This document shows positions 1 to 9,650 of a stretch of DNA of 31,851 bases, piece by piece (position 1 is the first letter of the stretch; each line of letters begins with the position of its first letter). The notes under the pieces were generated by a model. It made no database searches. It had not been told where the DNA came from and saw only the letters and a program-made list of their open reading frames with translations. The stretch lies in assembly GCA_900543755.1 (NCBI GenBank), contig UQSP01000020.1, positions 1 to 31,851 on the forward strand. The letters are read 5' to 3'. The position numbers and the translations under genes were made by a program. The DNA is from an uncultured Eubacteriales bacterium (GTDB lineage: Bacteria > Bacillota > Clostridia > Christensenellales > Pumilibacteraceae).

Positions 1-28
1 ATGTTATACTTTAATTTTTTTTAAACTA

Positions 29-57
29 TTGAAAATAAAATTTTCATAGTTTATACT
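29..57 (+). promoter_or_regulatory. Sigma-70-type promoter of the surface-protein/transport operon
   Basis: TTGAAA at 29-34 and TATACT at 52-57 are separated by exactly 17 bp, 63 bp before the first start codon. The -10 lies in a short palindrome, TAGT-TTAT-ACTA (47-58), which could be an operator. Genes follow with short gaps down to 17,722 and no convincing terminator, so this may drive the whole first transcript. The assignment rests on consensus match and position only. Confidence 0.65.
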
Positions 58-120
58 ACAAGGGTAGACTGGATTTTAGGTTTAATAAGCGGAAAATTCA
101 TAAAAGGAGAAAATGATGTT

Positions 121-3100
121 ATGAGGACCAAGACGAAAGTAACACTGGTATCGCTTTTTCTTTCTTTGATTTTACTTGCGGCGCCCGTGTTAGCCGGCGC
201 ATATCATAAAGCCGGGGCAGAGGAGACCGCTGCCAACATAAAGGATCTGTTCAGTTATACCGACGCTGCCATGCCGGGATACGGCGCTAAGGCGGCAACT
301 TCTGCCAACGGGCTTCCCGCCTATCTGACCGACGGAAGCATGCAGGTTTATAAAGGCTCATCGCTTACGCAGGATTACAGTTACATGAACCAAGGCGCTT
401 ACGTAAAGTTGCAGAAGAAAGAGGGCGCAAACGCCAACAGCACTATAGTTACCAAAAATTTCAATATCGCGGACAACACTGCCGATCAGCTTTTGCTTAA
501 ATTTATTCCTGCGCAGGTGGAAAACGGTTACGCCGTGCAACAAGCCGCGTATAAAGCCGCAAATCCGGGAACGGAAGGCGAGGTCAACGCCCCTACGCTT
601 TGGAAAAACGGTTTCTTTCCGCGGCTGAGAGATATTACTGTAAAAATAATAGACGCCTACGATGAAAACAACTACATAACAGTAGAGTACAAAGTAGGTA
701 TGAATAACGATGCGTCTTTTGAACTTGCGCGTCTTTTTGTTTATGGCAACAATCAGACTCCAGGGGCACAAAGGGGTACTCAGTCTACTGCGCTTAATAC
801 CGCGGGCGCGCTTGTTCCCGATCATGCTTGGGCAAAATACAACGAGCCGCAGGAACTTTATTACGACGCGGCGGAAAATAAGATGTATGCAAAGATTACG
901 TCGTTGAGCTGTTCTCTATCGGGCGAAGGTTGCGGTAAACAGCTTGTGCGCGACTTTAATTCCACTTATGACGGCGCTACGGAAACGTGGGGCGGATTTA
1001 CTACGGGCGAAGTGAGAATGGAAATATCTTACTCGGGCGGAATGTATGACGGCGCTATGCTGATTACAGACCTTGACGGCATAAATCTTGCAACCGATGA
1101 CGAAGGTTTTGTTTCAGGTGAGGCTGTTTCGGCGGATTTCGTCAAAGGTGTAGACAAGGAAATTATAGAAAACAACGACAGTCCGTTGCCCGAAACGGAA
1201 ATTTGCAATCTTTTGAAAGATCCCGTTGCCGCAACCGCCGACGGATTTAAAGTCAACGTTTTCAACGCGCAGGGCGAGGACGTAACCGCCGCTACGGTAA
1301 AAGGGTTGGGAGAAAACAATCTGTATTCTTCCGATGCGGTAATAAACGCGCCTGCAGGCGTGTATAAAGTGGTGTATTCCAAGGAAAGCGGAGAAAAAGC
1401 CATTGCGTTTGTCACCGTGAAAGAAATCGGCAGCGAAAAAATGCCCACCGAGGTTTTCGATTATAATGAGGGCGACGGAATCGGCAAGGCTGAAATATCG
1501 CTGCCGTTTGAAAACGGACAAAGTACTTTGCCTGCTTACATGAGCGCTTTTGAAAATCAGGGAATCTTATTCGACTCCGGCAATTATATGAACAACAGCG
1601 GTTCGATGTTGACCAAAGTGTCTGCAACGGTACCTTCGGTCAATATTTCCGACAACACAAAAACCGACTCTTTGATTACGCTTACTCCCATGTCTACCGA
1701 CGACGGAGAAAACAAAGACGACGGAATTGTTGTCACTGGCGTGGTGGTCTACGAAAAAGCGGATCCTTCCAATTATTTTGTCGTTACTATTTTCCATTTC
1801 GACAAAGTAACCGTTCACGCAACGGCGGCGGCGACAGGTCAGCTTACGTTCGGGTACCGCGATAACCAAAGCGCCACGGCGCAAAGCGGCAATCAGCTTC
1901 TGGGGTACGAAACGCTGGGCGCAAAACTTTACAAGATCTCTTACGACAAAGAGGAAAACGCGGTTTACATCAACGACAAAATTTTAAGGGATTTCGACTG
2001 GGTGGTTAACGCAGGCGGCGACATGGAAACGACAGGCGAGCCCAAAGATCGCGGAACCGCATGGTCGGGATTTAAAACCGATGAGGTTTCCTTGCAGCTC
2101 ATAAATTTCTACGGCAGCGGCAAAGTGCTTGTCACGGACGTTGACGGACAAAATTTAGGTTTTACCGCCGCTGACGGAATTATCGCAAATACATCCCCCG
2201 TTAAAAACGAAATTTTCAATCGCACCCTTAAAGGCGCAACGGGCAGCGAGATTACGCCGGATCCTTTGACGTCATTCAATCTTTTTGACGGATTTACCCC
2301 GATAAACAGGGAAACTTTTATAAAAATAGTCAAACCCGACGGTAGTTTTGATGCGTTGGGCGCATATTCGGACAACATGACTTATGTTCCTAAGACCGCG
2401 GGAACTTACAAAGCGGAATATTACGATTCGGCCGATTATTCAAATCTTATCGGTCAAGCGTACCTTATTGCTTACGACGGATCGCTGGAAGACGCGTTTT
2501 CCGTTTCCGACGGCGCCGGAGTTTTCGCGGACGGCACAACTATCATCAATAATCTGAATTTTGATTACAAGGGTTATGCCCAGAACCAGTTCCTATCCGG
2601 TCTGAATAGCGCAAAAGGCATGATGCTGACCGGGGGACATAACGCTACGTTTACTCTTGACCGCACGCTGTATCTGGGCGACAACGATTACGTAAGCGAT
2701 ACTCAGTATGATACGGTGGTCGAACTTTGCGTGGCGCCCGAATATCTGAGATTCGAGCTCAGCAACATCGTCATTACTCTTACCGATCCCGTTACGGGCA
2801 AATTCGTTTCGGTAACAGTAAAACTTGAGGAACCCGACCTTGATCCCGAAACGCAGATGGCGTCCGCGCTTAGCGGCGAGCTATGTTATATTACCGTTTC
2901 GGCACCCAACGGTAAGGACGGCAGTGACATAACGGGACAGCTTCGTCACGACAAAACGGGTTATTCGCCAAGTAAAATAACTCTTAGATCCGCGCAGATG
3001 AACGGCAGAAAAATCTCTTCTTTGAAAATAATTTACGACGCCGAGGAAAATGCCCTTTACGCGATGGACGTCGCAAATTCAAACCTTTCGCTTTTAAGAC

Positions 3101-5103
3101 ATTTCTCTCCTTCGGAGGAGCAGCGTGCCGAATACGGATATCCCGCTGATTACGAGAATTGGTCGGGCTTTACCGGCGGCGAGGCGCAGCTTTCCGTAAA
3201 ATTCAATATTTTTGACGGAGGAGTAGACGCTGGATGCGAAGATTATCGTTATACTTCTTCGGGCAATCCCGATACGGCTCACGTTCTGATTTCTCAGATA
3301 GACGGTCAGTCGCTTGGGCTTGAAAACGGCTCTTATGCCTTTGAAAAAAAGACGCTTGCCGCGCCTGACGATTTTACGGGCAGGACAGGCGAGAAAATCG
3401 CCATTCCCGCGCCCCGTAAATATTCGCTTTTTGCCGACGGCGGCTTAAGCGCGGACGAGGAATTCAAAGGAACGGTCAAGGTTACCAAAGGCAATGATGA
3501 AATAGTCGCGGAAACGGCTTTTGCCGAGGCGGACGGATTCGTTCCCCAATCTAGCGGAGATTACACGATTACTTACGCTTACGAAGGGAATAGCGTTTCT
3601 TCCGTAGTTAAGGTTTATAAAACCCTTACCGTGGGCGATGTGGGAAACACGGATAACGGCGTAGTCAAGATAAACGGTGCAGAAGTTAAAAACGGCGACT
3701 CGTTTGCGATAGACAAAGACCTTGTCGTCACTTTCGAGCCTGCCTCCGATTACGCGGTGACCTCGTTTAAGCTGGGCGACGTCGAGTACGTTTCTGAGAT
3801 AGTCGGCAACTCTTTCACCGTAACCGCCGATATCGCAAACGACAGCGAAACTCTGTCGGTTGTGTTCTCCGCCGTTTATACTCTTACTCTTATGGACGGA
3901 GATTCCGTGATACAAGTAATCAACATCATTCAGGGACAGGAATATCCGACGCTTGACGACAACGATTTTATAAAAGACGGCTATACTTTCGGCGGCTGGT
4001 TTGCCGATAAAGAATTTACTGCTCCGTTTGACTTCGGTCAGCCCGTTACGGGAAACAAGACGGCTTACGCCAAATATACCGTAATCGGGTACGACGTGGT
4101 TTACGAAGCTGACGGCGGAGTCTTAAGCGGAGAGTACACTAAAAAATATACCGTGGAGGATACCGAAATAACCTTGCCTTCGGTAAGTAAAGACGGATAC
4201 GGATTCGGCGGCTGGTACTTAAGCGAAGAGTTTACGGGCGCGGCGGTAACAAGCGGAGAATACGACTTCGCTGCGGGCGGAATTACGCTTTATGCCAAGT
4301 GGACGGCGGTAGAGTACGACGTGGTTTACGAAGCTGACGGCGGAGTCTTAAGCGGAGAGTACACCCAAAAATATACCGTGGAAGACACCGAAATAACCTT
4401 GCCTTCGGTAAGTAAGGACGGATACGAATTCGGCGGCTGGTACTTAAGCGAAGAGTTTACGGGCGCGGCGGTAACAAGCGGCGAATACGATTTCGCAGCG
4501 GGCGGAATTACGCTTTACGCCAAGTGGACGGCTGTAGAATACGACGTGGTTTACGAAGCTAACGGCGGCACGATCAGCGGTGAGTATACTCAAAAATACA
4601 CCGTGGAAGATACCGAAATAACCTTGCCTTCGGTAAGCAAGGACGGATACGAGTTCGGCGGCTGGTACGCAAGCGCTACGTTTGAAGGCGAAGAAGTGAC
4701 AAGCGGCGAATACGATTTCGCAGCGGGCGGAATTACGCTTTACGCCAAATTTACGCTTAAAACGTTTACCGTTACGTTCGAAGTTAACGGCGGAACCGCG
4801 GTCGATAGTATTACTTTGGAAAAAGGAGCTTTGGTCATTGCGCCTGTCGTTACTCGCGAAGGTTATGAATTCGGCGGCTGGTATACCGACGAGGCACTTA
4901 CCAATGCTTACGAGTTTGGTGCGGCGGGTATAGAAAGCGACCTTACGCTTTACGCCAAATGGACGGCTGTCGAAAGCGAGCAGCCGGTTGCGCCTCCTGC
5001 CGACGACGGCGGCAAAAAGAGCGGCTGCGGAGGGGAGAACGCCGCTTTGATATTTACGGTGCTTACCGCGCTTGCTTTTGTATTCGTAATAAAGAGAAGA
5101 TAA
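121..5103 (+). CDS. Giant surface protein: three recurrent beta modules, five Listeria-Bacteroides (InlB B-type) repeats, Cys-containing C-terminal anchor
   Basis: A 1660-residue secreted protein. Residues 1 to about 26 form a signal peptide (basic start, long Leu/Ala core, VLA-G cleavage-like site). Three related modules follow, ending near residues 325, 680 and 1068. Each has a Y(Y)D-x-x-EN-x-(V/M/L)Y stretch, a (L)(V)R-D/H-F strand, a W-x-GF motif and an L-(V/I)-(T/S)-x-(V/L/I)-DG-(Q/I)-x-L close, with Ig-like spacers between. Residues 1253-1617 hold five repeats with the GYxFGGWY...YAKW signature (pfam09479-like), three of them near-identical. The C-terminus has a Pro/Asp/Gly linker, SGCGG with Cys at 1636, about 17 hydrophobic residues and a terminal KRR. 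No LPxTG motif is present. The start is set by AAAGGAG at 103-109; an ATG at 113 hits a stop at once. It heads the transport operon, so I infer glycan binding or adhesion at the cell surface. No catalytic motif was recognised. Confidence 0.9.
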   Translation: MRTKTKVTLVSLFLSLILLAAPVLAGAYHKAGAEETAANIKDLFSYTDAAMPGYGAKAATSANGLPAYLTDGSMQVYKGSSLTQDYSYMNQGAYVKLQKKEGANANSTIVTKNFNIADNTADQLLLKFIPAQVENGYAVQQAAYKAANPGTEGEVNAPTLWKNGFFPRLRDITVKIIDAYDENNYITVEYKVGMNNDASFELARLFVYGNNQTPGAQRGTQSTALNTAGALVPDHAWAKYNEPQELYYDAAENKMYAKITSLSCSLSGEGCGKQLVRDFNSTYDGATETWGGFTTGEVRMEISYSGGMYDGAMLITDLDGINLATDDEGFVSGEAVSADFVKGVDKEIIENNDSPLPETEICNLLKDPVAATADGFKVNVFNAQGEDVTAATVKGLGENNLYSSDAVINAPAGVYKVVYSKESGEKAIAFVTVKEIGSEKMPTEVFDYNEGDGIGKAEISLPFENGQSTLPAYMSAFENQGILFDSGNYMNNSGSMLTKVSATVPSVNISDNTKTDSLITLTPMSTDDGENKDDGIVVTGVVVYEKADPSNYFVVTIFHFDKVTVHATAAATGQLTFGYRDNQSATAQSGNQLLGYETLGAKLYKISYDKEENAVYINDKILRDFDWVVNAGGDMETTGEPKDRGTAWSGFKTDEVSLQLINFYGSGKVLVTDVDGQNLGFTAADGIIANTSPVKNEIFNRTLKGATGSEITPDPLTSFNLFDGFTPINRETFIKIVKPDGSFDALGAYSDNMTYVPKTAGTYKAEYYDSADYSNLIGQAYLIAYDGSLEDAFSVSDGAGVFADGTTIINNLNFDYKGYAQNQFLSGLNSAKGMMLTGGHNATFTLDRTLYLGDNDYVSDTQYDTVVELCVAPEYLRFELSNIVITLTDPVTGKFVSVTVKLEEPDLDPETQMASALSGELCYITVSAPNGKDGSDITGQLRHDKTGYSPSKITLRSAQMNGRKISSLKIIYDAEENALYAMDVANSNLSLLRHFSPSEEQRAEYGYPADYENWSGFTGGEAQLSVKFNIFDGGVDAGCEDYRYTSSGNPDTAHVLISQIDGQSLGLENGSYAFEKKTLAAPDDFTGRTGEKIAIPAPRKYSLFADGGLSADEEFKGTVKVTKGNDEIVAETAFAEADGFVPQSSGDYTITYAYEGNSVSSVVKVYKTLTVGDVGNTDNGVVKINGAEVKNGDSFAIDKDLVVTFEPASDYAVTSFKLGDVEYVSEIVGNSFTVTADIANDSETLSVVFSAVYTLTLMDGDSVIQVINIIQGQEYPTLDDNDFIKDGYTFGGWFADKEFTAPFDFGQPVTGNKTAYAKYTVIGYDVVYEADGGVLSGEYTKKYTVEDTEITLPSVSKDGYGFGGWYLSEEFTGAAVTSGEYDFAAGGITLYAKWTAVEYDVVYEADGGVLSGEYTQKYTVEDTEITLPSVSKDGYEFGGWYLSEEFTGAAVTSGEYDFAAGGITLYAKWTAVEYDVVYEANGGTISGEYTQKYTVEDTEITLPSVSKDGYEFGGWYASATFEGEEVTSGEYDFAAGGITLYAKFTLKTFTVTFEVNGGTAVDSITLEKGALVIAPVVTREGYEFGGWYTDEALTNAYEFGAAGIESDLTLYAKWTAVESEQPVAPPADDGGKKSGCGGENAALIFTVLTALAFVFVIKRR
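4090..4764 (+). repeat. Three tandem near-identical 225-bp repeats inside the surface protein gene
   Basis: Copies begin at 4090, 4315 and 4540, each 225 bp (75 codons), and begin with the codons for YDVVYEA. Copies 1 and 2 differ by only a few bases; copy 3 diverges near its start (NGGTIS) and in its second half (ASATFEGEE). Two more divergent members flank the array (about 3877-4089 and 4765-4971). The near-identity at DNA level implies recent duplication or gene conversion, and copy number could vary without breaking frame. Confidence 0.95.
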
Positions 5104-5161
5104 ACGGAGACGTGGTCCTTGTCGGCATTATCGGCAGGGTGCGGCATTATGAGGTAATTAT

Positions 5162-7930
5162 ATGACGAAAAGAAAATTTTTTAGATGTATTGCTTCTTAT
5201 ACGGCGATCGGTGTGTTGCTGATTTTAAGCGCGATGTGTTTTGCAACGGATAAAAAAGCCGTCGCTTCGGCGGATACCGCCGCGATGTTTATCGGCGCGG
5301 ACAGCTCGGTAACCGTGACGGAAAACTGCGCGCCGTACGACTATTTGCCCGTAAAGGACGGCGATTACGGCTGCAAGCTTACGTTTACGAAAAGCGGCTC
5401 CGCCGCCGTGTACAGCGAATTATTGACTTTAAACGGCGACACGAATCTTATTTCTCTTGTCATGCTTCCTTCCCTCGAAAACATGGGGAAGCAAAAGGCG
5501 GATCTGCAGTCCTTTACCGTAAGACTTGAGCAGGAGGACGACAGCTCCAAATACATAGAAATAAGCGTAAACGGCATCATCGACGTCTTTCAGTCTTCGG
5601 GTTACAGCGCAATCAAAGCGAATGCGACCGGTCAGACTTCGGGCGGAGAGGCGGCGCAATCCTCTCTTATGCCCGCGGCGGACGGGCATGAAGGCTCTGA
5701 TTATCTGAGGACTTTCGGCGGAAACGTCAAACTGTTTTCTTTCGCGGGCGTAAACGCAAATACTCTGGAGTTTGTTTACAACAACGATACGGGCTGTCTT
5801 ACCGCCGGCAATACGGCTACCGTGGGGGCATACAAATCCACGATAAGAAGATTCAAACACGCATATATCGACCCTGTTCCCACGGCTGAGGAATACGGCT
5901 CCAGTATCACTAACTTTATTAACGACGACGTGACTTTCGACGGTTTCGATGCGGGCAAAAAAGTCAGACTGTCCGTAATCGCGGGACCTTTTGCAAACAA
6001 CGCAAGCAAGGCCGAAATACTGGTCTATTCGGTGGGCGGACAAAAAACTTTAAGCCCCATCGACGTAACTGTTCCTTCCGGGGCAGTCGAAGGCGGCAGT
6101 TACAAACTTCCTTTGCCCGTATCTTACGCAAGCGGCAAACCTCTTGTTTTTACGGGAAATTATGAGGTTAAGGGCCCCGACGGATCTACCGTTTCGTCGG
6201 GAACCGCATCGGCGGACGTCACTTTCCTTACAGCCCAAGAGGGTAATTATACTATCGTTTATTCGGACGGAGATAACGAAAAGCAAGTTACGGTTACCGC
6301 ATTGCCGCGCGAGGAGGCGGAAAGCTTGTATGCGTTACGCTTTACTGATATGACCGAAAATTTCAAAGGCGCACTGACGGTTCCGGGTAAACGTTTAAGC
6401 GTTTTTGCAAAAGCGGAAAGCGGACTCGATTACGGTCAAAGTACGGTAAAGGTTTCCGCACTTTTGTATTCGGGTGATATGCTGATAAGTGAAACGGATC
6501 TGACAAATTCCGACAGCATAGTGTTACCCGACGAAGGCAGTTATACGATTTGTTATAAAGCGGTGGATTACGTGGGTCGCGAGATTTTGTCCGATCCTAT
6601 CCCTCTTAAAGTTTCCTTTGTTCAGACAAGTTTTATCGGCGAAGTGAACGATTACAATAATGTCGGCATCGGTGAGGACAGCGTATTGTTTAATCCGTCC
6701 AGAAACGATCTCGTTGTGTTTGACGCGCGTTATCCCGATATGGATAAAGACGAAGTAACCGTAAAAATTTTTGTTAATTCCCCCGATAAAAGCGGATTTG
6801 TTTCTTACTCTGAAGATTTCGTATTCGATTCGTTGGGAGAATATGAAATAAAATATGATTTTTCGTATTTCGACCAGTCGGGAAGCGTTACAAGAGTGCT
6901 TAACGTTTATGATTCGGGACCTCCGGTGCTTATCCCCGATAAATTACCCGTTAACACCGCATTTGATTTATCCAAAGAAAGCAACGATAATAACTTATAT
7001 TTAAAGGCCAAAACGGGCGTGGAGATAAAATTACCCGTTGTGTCGGCCGTGGACGAAAAGGGAGAAAAACGCGACTTGTTCGACGAACTTAATTATTGCG
7101 AGATTTTGCCCGACGGCACGATTCAAGACAAAACCGAGCAATATAAGGCAAACGTCGGCGGATACGCGTTTACTCCGTCTTCTGCGGGCGTGTACGTGCT
7201 TCGTTTTACCGTGCGCGATTCGTCGGGACTATATGCGTCCCTCAACTACAGGGTGGACGTCAGAAATTACTGGTATGCAGTGACGCCCGTTTCAGATTTG
7301 CCTTCCGAGATTAACGCGTCTGAAGGATTCAGAGTACCTGAAGGCGTCGTTACCGACTTTTTCGGGCAAAAGACGGAAGAGGCAACGGCTGCGGTTAAAC
7401 TTTATTACGGCGGTGAAGTTACCGACGAAGCGGCTGCAGGGAAAGTGTTTTCCGATTTAAAGCCCGGCGACTACAAAATCGAATATGTCTATTCGGCTAA
7501 CGGCGAAACGTCCGATATTTATACGGTTGCGTTTAATGTAATTGACGACATAGCGCCTGCGATTACGCTGAACGGCGGCGACAGAAAAGGTTCTACGGGA
7601 AAGCCCGTGGTCATTGCCTCTTTCGACGTAAGCGATAACGACATTGTTTCCGACAAAAGCGTAAAAGTCTATTTCGGGGAAGAGGAAGTCGACGTTTACG
7701 AAGGCGCTTTTATACCCGAGCATAAGGGCGAGTACAAAGTAGTCGTCACCGCGTCGGACTTTGTCGGAAACGTACGGACCGAAAGTTACACGGTGACGGT
7801 GGGCGGCGGATTACCCGTTTGGGCGACAGTGCTTATTGCGGTCGGTGCGGTTATTGTAGCCGGCGGCGTGGCTGTTTTGGTAATATTATTGTGCAAAAAT
7901 AAAACAGGGAAAGGAACAACGAAACAGTAA
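5162..7930 (+). CDS. Secreted, membrane-anchored surface protein with one recurrent module and Ig-like repeats
   Basis: A 922-residue protein. It begins with a signal peptide (KRK, then a hydrophobic core to about residue 29, likely cleavage near VASA). Residues about 55-300 carry one copy of the module found in its larger neighbours (FDGF, then a strand ending VYSVGGQKTL). The rest is a series of Ig/FN3-like beta domains, several ending in a pattern such as G-x-Y-x-(V/I)-x-Y with D-x-x-G, typical of bacterial surface stalks. Residues 884-911 are one transmembrane helix followed by a Lys-rich tail, a plain membrane anchor unlike the Cys-containing tail of the upstream protein. GAGGT at 5151-5155 sits 6 nt before the ATG, and 58 bp separate it from the previous gene. 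No enzyme motif is visible. I infer a structural or glycan-binding role ahead of the adjacent importer. Confidence 0.88.
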   Translation: MTKRKFFRCIASYTAIGVLLILSAMCFATDKKAVASADTAAMFIGADSSVTVTENCAPYDYLPVKDGDYGCKLTFTKSGSAAVYSELLTLNGDTNLISLVMLPSLENMGKQKADLQSFTVRLEQEDDSSKYIEISVNGIIDVFQSSGYSAIKANATGQTSGGEAAQSSLMPAADGHEGSDYLRTFGGNVKLFSFAGVNANTLEFVYNNDTGCLTAGNTATVGAYKSTIRRFKHAYIDPVPTAEEYGSSITNFINDDVTFDGFDAGKKVRLSVIAGPFANNASKAEILVYSVGGQKTLSPIDVTVPSGAVEGGSYKLPLPVSYASGKPLVFTGNYEVKGPDGSTVSSGTASADVTFLTAQEGNYTIVYSDGDNEKQVTVTALPREEAESLYALRFTDMTENFKGALTVPGKRLSVFAKAESGLDYGQSTVKVSALLYSGDMLISETDLTNSDSIVLPDEGSYTICYKAVDYVGREILSDPIPLKVSFVQTSFIGEVNDYNNVGIGEDSVLFNPSRNDLVVFDARYPDMDKDEVTVKIFVNSPDKSGFVSYSEDFVFDSLGEYEIKYDFSYFDQSGSVTRVLNVYDSGPPVLIPDKLPVNTAFDLSKESNDNNLYLKAKTGVEIKLPVVSAVDEKGEKRDLFDELNYCEILPDGTIQDKTEQYKANVGGYAFTPSSAGVYVLRFTVRDSSGLYASLNYRVDVRNYWYAVTPVSDLPSEINASEGFRVPEGVVTDFFGQKTEEATAAVKLYYGGEVTDEAAAGKVFSDLKPGDYKIEYVYSANGETSDIYTVAFNVIDDIAPAITLNGGDRKGSTGKPVVIASFDVSDNDIVSDKSVKVYFGEEEVDVYEGAFIPEHKGEYKVVVTASDFVGNVRTESYTVTVGGGLPVWATVLIAVGAVIVAGGVAVLVILLCKNKTGKGTTKQ

Positions 7931-7977
7931 ACAGCTTAAAACAGTAAACAGTCTACATAAGTAAAAGGAGAAAAATT

Positions 7978-9630
7978 ATGGTTAAAAAAATTCTGGCAAT
8001 TCTGATCGCGGCAATCACGATGTGCGCTCCGCTTTGCGCATGTACGCCCAGAAACGACGGGGAGGAAATCGACCCGAACCGTACCCAGCTTTACATCGGC
8101 ATTTTTGAGGGCGGCTGGGGAAGAGAATGGATTGACGAAATGAAAAAAGGATTCGAGGCGTTATACCCCGAAGTTCAGCTGATGATTGAGGGCAAAAAGG
8201 ACGAATTTACCAACGACAACCTTAAAGCCTCCATAGAATCCGGTCAGTACGATATGTATTTTTCCACGGCAAGTCCGTCGGATTTCGTCGCTAACGAGTC
8301 GGTGAACAACAAGCTTATGGACATTACCGAGGCGGTAACCACTCCTCTTACCGAATACGGCGAAACCCGCTCCATAGAGGACAAAATGGACCCGTTTATG
8401 CAAAGCTATATGAAGGCGTCCAACTCCAGCGGCAAATATTACACTATACCCATGTACACCTCTTTCTATAACATAGTGTATGACGTGGATCTGTTTGAAA
8501 ATGACAGAAAACCCCTGTATTTTGCCGAGGACGGCACGTTTACATCGGGTAAAACCGACAGCGGCGCAAAAGCCAAATCGGTGGGACAAGACGGCGTCGC
8601 CGGCACTTACGACGACGGTTTGCCCGTAACCTGGGACGACTTTAAACGGCTTTTGGGCAAAATGGTGGAATACAACATCTGTCCTTTCGTATGGGGCAGC
8701 GACGTAAGCGCTTACCGCGCGGACTACTTTACCACCGTATGGGCTAATTACGAGGGAGAGGAAAACTTTAAACTTAACTTTACTTTCGACGGAATAGATA
8801 CTTCGCAGGCGGGTACGGACACCGACGAATCTGGAAGGACGGGACTGAGGATTACCGAGCAAAACGGCTACGAACTGCAAAAACAGCCCGGCAAGAGATA
8901 CGCGCTTGAAATGGCGAAATATATAATAAACAACAATCTTTATCACGGCGAGTCTTTCTACGGTTCTTTCGACTATCTTGCCGCGCAAAATGCTTTTCTG
9001 TATTCCAAATACCGTGAAAGCGAAGGCGGGCAGAGAATAGCGATGCTTATAGAGGGCGGCTGGTGGGAAAACGAGGCTAAAGCCACGATAGAGGAAATGA
9101 CTACCAAGTACGGCGACGAATACGCAAACCGTCGTTTCGGTATCATGACCGTTCCGCGCTTTGAGGGCGGCTCAACCCAGAAAACGCTTTATTCCGTTAC
9201 CGGCAACAGCGTTGTTCTCATACGCAAAAACGCCAAACAACCCGACTGGGCGATTAAATTTTTGCGTTACACCACCACGGACGAAAATTTAAGGCTTTAT
9301 ACGCGTATGACGGGCTCTACGCGCGCCTACGACTATGAGCTTACCAAAGAGGATTTGGAGCAGATGTCTTACTACAAGCGTTCGCTTTGGGACATTTTCA
9401 GCAACGAGAACACGGGCCTTGTGTACGCTTACGGCCCCAGTAAACTTGCGCTTAACAATCAAAGCTATTTCCGCTCCACCTGGAACTGGAATGCAGTTAC
9501 AAGCACGGGTCGCCAGCTTAACGAGCCGTTAACGGTGTTCAAGCAGTACGGCGATCAGGTTTCGGTGGACGATTATCTGACGGCGCTTTACGATTATCAC
9601 AAGTCAAACTGGAACAGTCTTAACAGATAG
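7978..9630 (+). CDS. Carbohydrate ABC transporter solute-binding lipoprotein
   Basis: A 550-residue extracellular binding protein of the bacterial sugar-binding (SBP family 1/8) type. The signal peptide ends in lipobox L-C-A-C with the lipidated Cys at residue 22. The mature part opens with the usual strand and WxxEW-like region (GGWGREWIDEMKKGFEALYP), followed by YDMYFSTASPSDF and IPMYTSFYNIVYD, and later AMLIEGGWWENEA and PDWAIKFLRY, segments characteristic of the family's two-lobe fold. The length is near that of LplA-type proteins. A strong AAAGGAG (7963-7970 region) precedes the ATG, and two permease genes follow within 20 bp. It should deliver an oligosaccharide released at the surface to the permeases; the ligand cannot be read from sequence. 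Confidence 0.93.
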   Translation: MVKKILAILIAAITMCAPLCACTPRNDGEEIDPNRTQLYIGIFEGGWGREWIDEMKKGFEALYPEVQLMIEGKKDEFTNDNLKASIESGQYDMYFSTASPSDFVANESVNNKLMDITEAVTTPLTEYGETRSIEDKMDPFMQSYMKASNSSGKYYTIPMYTSFYNIVYDVDLFENDRKPLYFAEDGTFTSGKTDSGAKAKSVGQDGVAGTYDDGLPVTWDDFKRLLGKMVEYNICPFVWGSDVSAYRADYFTTVWANYEGEENFKLNFTFDGIDTSQAGTDTDESGRTGLRITEQNGYELQKQPGKRYALEMAKYIINNNLYHGESFYGSFDYLAAQNAFLYSKYRESEGGQRIAMLIEGGWWENEAKATIEEMTTKYGDEYANRRFGIMTVPRFEGGSTQKTLYSVTGNSVVLIRKNAKQPDWAIKFLRYTTTDENLRLYTRMTGSTRAYDYELTKEDLEQMSYYKRSLWDIFSNENTGLVYAYGPSKLALNNQSYFRSTWNWNAVTSTGRQLNEPLTVFKQYGDQVSVDDYLTALYDYHKSNWNSLNR

Positions 9631-9650
9631 TTTTTACTGCGGAGAATAAA

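Noticed and set aside
4090..4764. Regular repeats as a possible CRISPR array
   Set aside because: The 225-bp unit is coding, in frame and without unique spacers; it is a protein repeat.
5123..5150. Direct repeat CGGCATTAT in the gap between the first two genes
   Set aside because: Two 9-base copies in a 58-bp gap with no symmetry, T-run or link to a promoter; too little to call a regulatory site.
8161..8988. A 275-codon minus-strand open frame opposite the solute-binding protein gene
   Set aside because: It is antisense to a clear family member, shows no recognisable domain, and has no convincing ribosome site.
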